Shown piece by piece: positions 12,401 to 23,819 of a stretch of 64,000 nt of DNA. This stretch comes from Dermatophagoides farinae. Its lineage: Eukaryota > Arthropoda > Arachnida > Sarcoptiformes > Pyroglyphidae. The stretch covers positions 7,003,501 to 7,067,500 of the forward strand of contig NC_134680.1 of the NCBI RefSeq assembly GCF_024713945.1, given 5' to 3'. Position 1 is the stretch's first letter. Each line of letters opens with the position of its first letter. The position numbers and the translations under genes were made by a program. The notes beneath the pieces were generated by a model, which had not been told where the DNA came from, did no database searches, and was given only the letters and a program-made list of their open reading frames with translations.

Positions 12401-15400
12401 TATTCAATTCGTGATATGGCCAGTCCATTCTTTCCAGTCAATGTGCTCAAACAATTCGTAATGGAAGCATTGGATGATGCTGTCAAAAAAGGAAATCGAC
12501 CAAATCGTGATCCGATCGGGGGATCAAATGAAAATCTTTTCGTCCCATTGATCAAATTGGCGGATAAATTGTTATTGATTGGCTGTATTGACGATATGGA
12601 TCTTGAACGAATTTTGATTCTAATCGATCCGGAAACATTCGATCCTGATTACGATTTCAATGCGAATCCGCGAATGAAAGGTCTGATACAGATGAGCTTG
12701 GATGAAGGTGTTCAACTACAGATGACATATATTCTACATCATCTGATGGATTTACAACTGAGACATCGTGTTGAAGCAATTGTAGCGTTCAGTTCGAGTT
12801 ATGTCAAAGATTTACAGACTGACCAGTTACGTCGTTACATTGAAATCAAACAAGAAGATATGCCAGCAGCTGTGGCGGCGAAAAAAACCAGAGAATTTCG
12901 CTGTACACCACAAGAACAAATGCGTACGATTTTATCGTTTAAAAATCAGGATGAAGAAAACCAGGAACTATGTCCAACACGAGATGAACTCAAGGAATTC
13001 TTGAACAATTTCCATGAGAAAATTATGCATAAAATCAACGTTGTTCGACATGAAGATGATTCTGATTCGGATTCTGGTATCGGCGACGTCGGTTCATCGC
13101 GTTCATGGTCAAGTAAACTGTTCAATCTGGTCAACAATGTCAAATCATTTGGACAGAAACGTGAAATGTTTGTCGAGAAAGCGAAAGAACCACCAGAAGA
13201 TGTACTGGTGAAAAAGATTGTCACCACAATCATATCGTGGGCTGAAGAAACCGAATTAGAAAGAAACGAACTGATCAGACAAATGTTTTATCTGTTACTT
13301 CGTTGCTATAATGGTATTGGCACGCTAATGGAAGCCCTAAGCAACACGTATGTAATGAGCGATCAATCCAAAAGTGATGTAGAAGATCTTCTTCAACATT
13401 TGAACATTGTCCGAGCTTTGTTGCCCGTACAGATGGGCCCAGAGGAAGAAGAAGTGATGAGACAAGCACTGTGGACTATGGTTAATAATCGAATATTTTT
13501 CCAACATCCAGATCTGATTCGAATTTTACGTGTCCACGAAAACGTTATGGATGTCATGATGAATACGTTGAAGAAACAAAAATCCGATGATCAAACCTCG
13601 AAAAGTTCTGATTCCATATCCGAAATGGTTGTCGCTTGTTGTCGATTTTTGTGCTTTTTCTGTCGTTCGGGTAAAAAGAATCAAAAGGCCATGTTTGATC
13701 ATTTGGATTTTCTACTAGAACATTCAAACATTCTACTATCACGACCATCACTTCGTGGTACCACTCCATTGGATGTTGCCTATTCGTCGTTGATGGAAAA
13801 TCCCGAACTTGCATTGGCTTTGCGTGAAAATTATCTGGAAAAGATTGCCATTTACCTGTCTAGATGTGGCTTACAATCGAATCAAGAATTAATTGACAAA
13901 GGATATCCAGATGTTGGATGGGATCCAGTCGAAGGTGAACGTTATCTTGATTTTTTGCGTTTCTGTGTTTGGGTCAATGGTGAATCGGTGGAAGAGAATG
14001 CTAATCTTGTCATTCGATTACTGATTCGACGACCCGAATGTCTTGGTCCAGCACTACGTGGTGAAGGACAAGGTTTGATGGCCGCCATCAAAGAAGCGAT
14101 TGTCATGTCCGAAAGAATTTCGAAAGAACGTCAACATCAGCAACAAATGTCGATGCCCGGTAAAGAAATCGAAGAAGATGAAGATTATATTGACATGGGC
14201 TCGGCTATCTTGAATTTCTATTGTACGTTGGTCGATGTTCTTGGTCGTTGTGCACCAGAAGCGGCTACCATTGCACAGGGCAAGAATGAATGTCTTCGTA
14301 CACGTGCTATTCTTCGTTCATTAGTGCCCATTGAAGACCTTGAAGGTGTTTTATCATTGAGATTTACGTTGACCAATAATTCGGAAGGCAAATCCGATAT
14401 GCCCAACAGTTTGTTGCCGTCACATAAACAATCGATTGTATTGTTTTTGGAACGTGTGTACGGCATCGATACACAAGAAGCGTTCTTTCGATTGCTAGAG
14501 GAAGCTTTCCTGCCGGATCTTCGTGCTGCAACCATGTTCGAAACAGGTGATTCATCTGGTAGCGATAGTGAAATGTCATTGGCGCTGAATCGTTACCTGG
14601 GAAATGCTGTGTTACCATTGTTGATCAAATATCATTACTACTTTGCCGATGCCGATAATTGGTCCAATCTATTGGATGCTTCTTTACACACCGTATATCG
14701 ATTAGCTAAAGTGAAAATCCTGACCAAAGGTCAACGTGAAATTGTATCTGATTTCCTAGTAGCGTTGACCAAAGAAATGATGCCTTCAATGTTGCTGCGA
14801 TTACTTCGAAAACTATGTGTCGATGTTTCGACCATTTCAGAATCGACAACAGTCGCTTATCGATTACTGACATTACACTATGAACGATGTGCTCGATACT
14901 ATGGTGCTGGCGGTCAAGGAACCTACGGTACAGCTTCGGAAGAAGAACGTCGTTTAACCATGGTTTTGTTTTCCAACATTTTCGATTCACTAGCCAAAAT
15001 GGAATACGATCCAGATTTGTTTGGACAAGCGTTGCCTTGTTTGACGGCCATCGCTAGTGCTTTACCACCAGATTATTCAATGCCAACAAATGCCAGTGAA
15101 GATGCTAGTTTCAAAACAGCACGTGCTGAATTTCCCTATATTCCTGAACCGGTCGACATTTCACACGTAAATCCACCGCCCGATCTAATGAATTTGGTGC
15201 AGAAATTCTCTGAACATTATCATGACGCTTGGGCATGTAGAAAATTTGATCATGGATGGCAATTCGGTGAACAATGGGCATATAAAAAGACACATCCACG
15301 TCTCAAGCCATATCATATGCTCAACGAACGAGAAAAGGAATTGTACCGAGAACCGATACGAGATGCATTGAAAACATTGATGGCTTTAGGCTATACAATT

Positions 15401-18400
15401 GATCGATCCGATTCAGGAAGTGGAACATTGAGTAAACCACCGGTGCGCCACGAAACACAACCAATGCATGCAACATCCATACAGGATTATAATCCACAAC
15501 CAGTGGATATGACAAATTTAACATTAAATCGTGAAATGCAAACAATGGCCGAAAGATTGGCCGAAAATGCTCATGATATTTGGGCGAAAAGTGTCCGTGA
15601 ACAAAGTCGAATGATGGGCGGTGGTATTATTCATCCACAAATGGTGCCATACGATTTGCTTACCGATCGAGAAAAGAAAAAGAATCGTGAACGATCACAG
15701 GAATTGTTGAAATTCTTGCAATTTGAAGGCTACAAAGTGTTCAAAAGTATGGAACGTAATCGAATGAATTCGATGACTGCGGCCGAAACACCGACGATTG
15801 CAATTCAACCAAATGAATGTCGATTTGCGTCATCATTGTTGGAGAAATTACTACAATACATGGACACTGCTTCCAATCAGTCTACGGCTGTTGAAACCAT
15901 CGGCCAATTTTAGCCGTAGATCATCATTCAAACAATCATCACGTGATGTGAAATTTTTCAGCAAAGTTGTCCTGCCATTGACGGAAAAATATTTCTCGGC
16001 TCAACGAATGTTTTTCCTGAATTCAATCACTTCAGGCAATGTTCAAACAGCCGCAGCAGGCGTTGCCACTGTACGTGAAAAAGAATTGGTCGCTAGTCTT
16101 TTCTGTAAATTGGCTGCATTTGTTCGTTCGAAACTTCCAGTGATTGGATCAGATGTCAAAACATGTGTCCGATGTTTACAGGTTTTGATTCAGGCCACTG
16201 ATGCACGAACGATTGTTAAATATTCACCAGATTTTGTTAAAACTTCGATGCAAACATTTTTCAATCATGCTGCTGATGATCTGGCCAATTGTGTAATCAA
16301 TCTACAGCAGGCAAAATTTCCATACATTCGTGGAACGGCCATGAAAACATCATCCTCATTGAATTCAATCCAATTGATGCTGTTGCCCGTACTGACTTCG
16401 TTGTTCGATCATTTGGCCGTTAATGAATTTGGTTCAGATTTGTTGGTCAATGATATTCAGGTGGCATGTTATAAAATGCTAAATTCGTTGTACATTCTTG
16501 GCACACGTCATAATCAACTGAATCTGGGTCGTCAATTTATTAAATACGAAATGAATCGACATCGAACAGCCATCGGTAATTGTTTGGCAGCTTTTGCCTT
16601 CGACTTTTCCGGTTGCCTTTTTAGAACCACATCTGAACAAACATAACAAATACTGTATACACGGTAAATCAGAAGAACATTCTCTTGAAGCATTAGAAGT
16701 TTTATCTGAACTTGGTGCATCGATGCCAACATTGGATGAACTGATTGGACAGATTGAGAAATTTGTACAAAATGGTCGTTATGCGAATGAACCACATGTT
16801 GTCGATGTGATCATACCGATTGTATGTTCATATCTACCATTCTGGTGGTCACAAGGTCCTGATAATGTGAATGTTACTGGTGAGAATTATATTACCATGG
16901 TGACCACTGAACATCTGAACAGCATGTTCAAAACGATTCTGAATTTGATTGGAAACAATATCGGTGTTCGTAACGCCAATTGGATGACAACAATTGCCAG
17001 CCATGCTGGGCAGATCATCATCAACTCGTCCGATACATTGCTTGCCGATCCGATTCTTCCGTTAACCGAAAAGATTCATGCTCGAGCTGAAGCAGCCTAT
17101 CATAATGAAGATATGATGCGTGGTTTTCTTAAATCCAGTACCGAAGATACTGCCGATGCGGAAACACAAATTCAGGAAGAATTTGCCATACTAGCCCGTG
17201 ACCTGTATGCATTGTATCCATTGCTCATCAAATATGTGGACATACAACGTGCTCATTGGTTGAAACAGAATAATCCACAAGCAGAACGTCTTTTCTATTG
17301 TGGTTCGACCATATTCAACATTTGGCTTAAATCCCAGTTCTTTCGGCGAGAAGAACAGAATTTCATTGCATCCAATGATATCGACAATATGGCATTGATT
17401 ATGCCATCATCTGGTCGTGGTGGCCGTCTTAGTTCGAATGTGAAAGCCGACACTTCTCAGTCATCTTCATCGCGAAAAGTGAAAAAGAAACGTGACGGTA
17501 AACGTGATAAGGATAAAGAATTGGCCGCTAGTTTAATTGTTGCCTGTCTCAAACGGTTGCTGCCTGTTGGATTGAATTTATTTGCCGGTCGTGAACAGGA
17601 ATTGGTTCAACATACGAAAGAAAAATTTCTGAAAAAATCACCCGAAGGTGATATATTCGAATATGTGAAAACACAGCTAACGTTACCAGATAAAATTGAC
17701 CTAAGCGATGACATGTCCTGGCAACATTATCTTTACAGTAAATTAGGTTCGAAAAAACCAAATACTGCTGGCGATCTGGTTCCAGTGGATAAGGTTCCGG
17801 CGAAAGAAATGCAGATTACCGGTGATCAGCTGGTTGATCGAATCATTGAAATGGCCAAAGTTTTGTATGGTCTTCACATGGTATGTCAATCCATTTTAAG
17901 CTTGTGACTTTTTGGTCTGCGAATGTTTTTCCAAATGCAATTTGATGATGTTTTGCTTTGAATTTGTTTTTCTATTGAATCCTAATGTTTATCATCCCTT
18001 TGGTTTGATTGTTGTCATTGTTATCGTTATCTATAGATTGACCATCCATCAAGCAAAGAGAAAGGTGTTTGGCGAAGTTGTGTGTCGAGCCAAAGAAAAC
18101 GAGCTGTCATCGCATGTTTTCGCATGACTTCCTTGCATTCATTGCCAAGGTATTTTATATTTATCTCATTCGAATTCATTATTTCCATCTTTTCCTGTAT
18201 TTGTTTGTTTGTGTGTGTGTGTGTCTGTGTATATGCAATGTGTTTTTGTTCTAAAGAAACTAGAAACTAGCATGTTGTTTGATTTGGTCATTTTATCGTC
18301 ATCGAATTGGATTTTAATTTCAATTTTTTTTCCAAAAATCAAAGATCAAACCGATTCAGAAAAACGATGGAAAATGTTTATTCACATTGAGTTTCTCTAA

Positions 18401-21400
18401 ACGACGTGCAATCAAAAATTCAGTTCTTATGAATCATTTGGCGAAATTGCCCAGGTTTGGACCATCATCATTATTATACACACTGATACACAGACAATGC
18501 CGAAATTGCCTTTGAATTGTTCATTTTTTTACTCAAGTGTGGTGTTTATTAATTATAAATATTTTTTTATTTTTATTTTTTTTATTGTTTTGTCTGTCAT
18601 AAATAGACATCGAGCGATGAACATATTTTTGAGAACCTATTCAGACATCTGGCTAGAAGTGGAAAATGTTGGTCATGAACAATTGATAGAAGACACAACT
18701 GAATCATTTGAAGAAGTGGAAACAAAAATTTCCGGTGACGAAGAAACATCGGACAAACACGATCCTATCGCTCAGTTGGCCACAGCATTCTCTCGTTCGG
18801 CCACCACTGAACATGGTGGTGCAATGAAAGAAGATATGCTTTACATGGATTATGCGTTCATTTTTGCACAAAGTTGTGGTGGTTCCGAAGAGGATGACGA
18901 AGAAGAAGGCGAAGATGGTGAAGAAGATGGCAGTTCGATCCATGAACAGGAGATGGAGAAACAGAAACTGTTGTTCCAACAACAACGACTCGAGAAACGT
19001 GGTGTGGCCGAAATGGTATTACTATACATCAGTGCTTGTCGTGGCATACCAAGCCCGATGGCGTTGAAAACATTGAAATTAGGCATCTCGATCCTGAAAG
19101 GTGGTAATGTCGACATTCAGATGCGAATGTTGAAACATCTGAAAGAGAAAAAAGATGTTGGCTTTTTCATATCGATTGCTGGTCTCATGAATTCCTGTTC
19201 TGTACTCGATCTGGATGCTTTCGAACGTACACAAAAAGCCGAAGGTTTAGGTGTTGGATCGGAAGGCACCACCGGTGAGAAGAATATGCATGATGCTGAA
19301 TTCACCTGTGCACTGTTTCGGTTCATTCAGCTACTGTGTGAAGGTCATAATTTGGAATTCCAAAACTATCTACGAACACAGGCCGGCAACACGACCACAG
19401 TTAATGTTGTCATTGCAACGGTTGATTATCTGCTTCGATTGCAAGAATCGATCATGGATTTCTATTGGCATTATTCCAGCAAAGAAGTGATCGATCAATC
19501 TGGTATTGAAAATTTCGGCAAAGCAATCAATGTTGCCAAACAAGTATTCAGTACGTTGACCGAATCGATTCAAGGTCCGTGTACGATGAACCAACAAGCG
19601 TTAGCACATTCACGTCTCTGGGATGCTGTAGTTGGTTTTATGTTTTTGTTTGCTCATATGCAAAAGAAACTTTCGCAGAATTCATCTCAATTGGATTTAT
19701 TGTTAATGTTGATGGATCTACAGACCGAAATGGTTATCCTCATGCTTTCCATGTTGGAAGGTAATGTCATGAACGGTACGATTGGCAAACAAATGGTCGA
19801 CACTCTGGTCGAATCGGCTGCCAATGTGGAAATGATTTTGAAATTTTTCGACATTTTTTTGAAGCTCAAAGATTTCACTTCGTCATCTTCGTTTCAGGTG
19901 AGTGAATTGGTTGTGTTGAATAATTATTACATATGATGATGATTATGCTTTTACTTTTATAGGACTATGACAAACGAAACACTGGATGGATCCATGCAAA
20001 AGATTTCAGGAAAGCATTGCAACAACAAAAGATTTACAGTGACGAAGATATTGCCTTCCTTATGTCTTGTTGTGAACCAAATCATGATGGTTACCTGGAT
20101 TATCGTGAATTCACCGAACGATTCCATAATCCAGCCAAGGATATTGGCTTCAATTTGGCTGTATTGTTGACCAACTTGTCTGAACATATGACCAATGATC
20201 CGAGGCTACAACGATTCCTGGAGACGGCCAGTTCATTGTTGAGTTATTTCGAGAATTACCTTGGCCGTATCGAAATAATGGGCAGTTCAAAACGAATCGA
20301 AAGAGTTTATTTCGAAATTGCCGAAGAAACCATTCTACAGTGGGAAAAACCACAGATCAAAGAATCGAAACGGGCATTCTTCTATTCGATTGTCACTGAA
20401 GGTGGTGACAAAGAAAAACTCGAAGCATTCATTAATTTCTGTGAAGATGCTATATTTGAAATGCAACATGCAAGTAGCATTTCGATGGAAGAGGATGATG
20501 AGCCGAAAAAAGCTGGTTTGTATTGAAAATTTATATGTTGATATTGTCTGATTGTGTTGTTCATATGGGATATTTTTTCAGAGGAATATCCTCATCCTGG
20601 AAGCGAAGAGAAACCATCATCATATCTGGATCCTGTCAAGAATGTTCTGGCAATCGTTTGGCTAAAAATATGTGCATTTTTCAGCTATTTAAAACCAAGT
20701 TTTCTTAAAAAACAATGGCAATCATTGACCGAGAAAACCTGGTTTGAACTGATATATGGATCGATCAAAATGTTGTTGAAAGGAACCTATCTGAGTATAT
20801 GGTCAATCTATTATGTCAACAAAGTTGTGTTGAAAGTAATTCTCGAACTTATGTTGGGCAAATATAGTCTCGTCGAAGAAGAAGAGGAACCGATGGAAAA
20901 ACCACCAACACTTCATTATGCACCAATGGTCGATGTACCACGTATGGCATTGATGAGTGCTGACGATCTGGTCAATGACAATGAACGACATACATCCGTT
21001 GCAGACATTCAACAATCCGATGAAGGCATCGTCGAAGATATTAGTGAGTAAAATTCTGTATTGTTAATTCATTTATTTCCATTCTGTTTTATTGTTTTCG
21101 TTTAGAAGACGAAACGGGGGCCGAACCAAGCGTAAAGGTAACATCATTGGATGACCATACAACCATCACGGAAGTATCGATACCAAGCGATGAACAATTG
21201 GATCATCATTCGGTAGAATTGCCATCATCATCATCATCATCTTCGAGTAAATCATCATCATCGACAGTGGCAGATGAGAAATCAGATTCGGAAAAATCAA
21301 AAAATGCTTTTAATTTTGGAAATTTGACCTCGCGATTCGTGTATGGTTTAGCACGAAATCTTTATACAATCAAAAAGATTGCCTTAGCCATGGCTTTTGT

Positions 21401-23003
21401 CATCAATCTAATGTTATTGTTCTACAAAGTTAGCAGTTATATTCCGGCAAGTGATGAGATAGCAGCCATAAGTGGCGAAGATGTTCTTGGATCAGGCGAA
21501 CAAATGTCAACCAGTGGTGGTAGCGATGGGGGAGAAAGCGGAAGCAGTGAAGATGATGATGTGATTGAATTCATCAAGATTGAAGAAAGTTGGTACTATC
21601 TGGAGCCATTATTGAAAGGATTGGCTATGCTACATTCATTGTTATCGTTCTTTATGCTGATTGCATATTATAATCTCAAAGTTCCATTGATCATTTTCAA
21701 ACGAGAAAAAGAGATTGCTCGTAATCTTGAATTCGAAGGTCTATACATCACCGAACAAGCAGAGGATAATTATCGTGCATATTGGGATAAATTGGTCATT
21801 TCGACCAGTTCGTTCCCAGTTAATTATTGGGACAAATTTGTCAAGAAACGAGTGCTGGCCAAATATGCCGAACAATATGATTATGATGCATTGAGCAAAC
21901 TGATGGGCATTTCCAAAGGCTCAAATATGGATGAACCTCAGAATAGTGGTTTGCTATCGTTCATAACAAATTGTGATTGGCAATATCAGATCTGGAAGGT
22001 TGGCGTCACGTTCATGGACAATGTGAGTTACTGTTGCACACAACGTCATTGTCTAATAATTTGTCATTTTGTTTTGTTTTGTTCAGGTATTCCTTTATAA
22101 TCTTGGCTATTTCATTCTTTCGTTGATGGGCAATTTTAGTTACTTTTTCTTCGCTGCTCATCTTCTCGATATAGCCGTCGTTATTCCAACATTGAAAACA
22201 ATTCTACAATCGGTCACTCATAATGGCAAACAATTAGTGTTGACCGTAATGTTATTGATTATTGTCGTCTACATTTACACAGTGATTGCCTTTAATTTTT
22301 TCCGTAAATTCTATGTTCAAGAAGAGGATGATCAAGTGGATCGAAAATGTCACAACATGCTAACGGTAATAATCATGATGATGATTGGTCAATGGATATT
22401 GGATATTAATGGATATTTGTTTTGTCCATTTGTTGTTGTGTTTAGTGTTTTGTGTTCCATCTTTATAAAGGTGTACGTGCTGGTGGTGGCATTGGCGATG
22501 AAATTGAACCACCCGATGGTGATGAATACGAAGTGTATCGTATCATATTTGACATTACTTTTTTCTTTTTTGTCATCATCATATTATTGGCCATTCTACA
22601 GGGTATGCTTTCTGTTGCAAATTGTTTGTCATTGATATACTGATTTAACCTTTCAATACAATACTCAGGTCTTATCATTGATGCTTTCGGTGAACTTCGT
22701 GATCAATTACAATCGGTTTCGGATGACATGGAATCCAATTGTTTCATTTGTGGCATAGGCAAAGATTATTTCGACACAGTGCCGCATGGTTTCGATACTC
22801 ATGTGGCAAAAGAACATAACCTGGCCAATTATATGTTCTTTTTGATGCATTTAATCAATAAACCGGATACTGATTATACCGGACAAGAGACTTATGTTTG
22901 GGAATTGTATCAGAAACGTACTTGGGACTTTTTCCCAGTCGGTGAATGTTTCCGTAAACAGGAAGAAGAACTTAGTGCTGGCGGTGGTAAAGACAAAGAC
23001 TAA
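6443..23003 (+). CDS. RyR: Ryanodine receptor (intracellular Ca2+ release channel)
   Basis: Tetrameric SR/ER Ca2+ release channel. Exons: 6443-6490, 6546-7315, 7369-17880, 18037-18149, 18607-19897, 19963-20515, 20582-21043, 21106-22022, 22087-22365, 22446-22602, 22669-23003; all junctions are GT-AG and phases agree. Domains in order: N-terminal beta-trefoil/MIR (from residue 17), RIH, SPRY1 (about 690-836), RyR repeats 1-2 (about 900-1100), SPRY2 (about 1130-1253), a poly-Gln linker, SPRY3 (about 1613-1733), RIH and associated domains, RyR repeats 3-4 (about 2863-3060), an EF-hand ([12 protein letters not shown], about 4275), the transmembrane block from about 4670, selectivity filter GGGIGDEIE near 4993 and the conserved C-terminal [16 protein letters not shown] region. 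Length about 5144 aa is normal for arthropods. Two single-base frame breaks interrupt the big exon (about 15875 and 16604); without those bases the total is 15435 nt, a whole number of codons. AATAAA at 23046. Confidence 0.96.
10799..10826 (+). repeat. CAA/CAG poly-Gln tract inside RyR
   Basis: A pure run of CAA and CAG codons encodes about nine Gln in the cytosolic linker between SPRY2 and SPRY3. It is a likely length-polymorphic site. Flanking sequence remains in frame. Confidence 0.8.
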
Positions 23004-23045
23004 TGTGTTTATATATAATCTGCTCTTGAATTTCATTATTGTCCG

Positions 23046-23051
23046 AATAAA
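23046..23051 (+). terminator. Polyadenylation signal of RyR
   Basis: AATAAA 43 bases after the RyR stop codon (TAA ending at 23003), the first candidate signal on the strand. Confidence 0.55.
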
Positions 23052-23341
23052 AAATAATGTTTCAAATCATTGACACTAGATAGCGATATAGTATTACATG
23101 AAAATTATTCTGTTATCGAGAAAGCAAGAAAAGAACCAAACGAAAAAATTTTGAATTCCAATGGTCATTTGTTGTTGTTTATTAATGAATTGCTTCACAT
23201 TCACATGCCTGAACATTGTACAGGTGTATGTGGTAATTTCATCGTGGTGTTTGTTTTTTTTCTTTGTTTCATGAAATGCAAACCATAACCTTTTCTCTTT
23301 TTTCAACGTAATATATTGTTTTAGATTTATGTGATTTCATT

Positions 23342-23342
<1 letters not shown>

Positions 23343-23373
<31 letters not shown>
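23343..23373. repeat. (CT)n microsatellite
   Basis: About 15 uninterrupted CT units, about 300 bases beyond the RyR polyadenylation signal, followed by a short CA run. Confidence 0.95.
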
Positions 23374-23382
<9 letters not shown>

Positions 23383-23669
23383 ATTCTCGACTTTTGCTGA
23401 TTCTTGGTTTTTGTTTACCTATGCTTGAATAACTTTATAAATTATTCGTAATGTGTTTCAGAATTAATACACAAGGAATTGGATTGAATTAACGCATCAC
23501 AGTGATGGCAAGGTATATGAAGCGAATGGAATGATTGAGTAAATGATGAGCTGTGCTTTGGCATAGAATCTATGGAATATTAATAATTTCTGGAATCCTT
23601 ATACTATTACACTGGTTATTCTTTTTACTGTGCATGCATCAATTCATTCGATATTCGATATGGCCATGG

Positions 23670-23819
23670 TCATGATTCTCTTAGTGTAGTTGATGTTGAT
23701 GTTGTATGGTGGTCGTCTTCGTTGTGATCATGACCGTATACGCTGCTATATGATCTATCAGAATCGTTGGTGATGATGTCCACATGACAATATTTTCTTC
23801 TGGTCGTCGTCATTGAACT
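23670..23819 (-). other. Possible orphan terminal exon (hypothetical)
   Basis: On the minus strand a plausible acceptor (pyrimidine-rich, ending TTCAG) precedes an open stretch of 49 codons ending in TGA. The peptide is hydrophilic (contains RKYCHVDIITNDSDRSY and an acidic His-rich stretch) and unlike the hydrophobic noise frames nearby. No upstream partner exon could be found between here and 30 kb, and no homology is recognised, so this may be chance. Confidence 0.15.

Noticed and set aside
12946-13233. 95-aa minus-strand frame inside RyR
   Set aside because: Lies wholly within a conserved RyR exon on the opposite strand; no independent evidence.
15870-16625. Explaining the RyR frame breaks by tiny introns or pseudogenisation
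   Set aside because: No GT-AG pair spans either break with a plausible length, and more than 5000 codons are otherwise intact with conserved splice phases.
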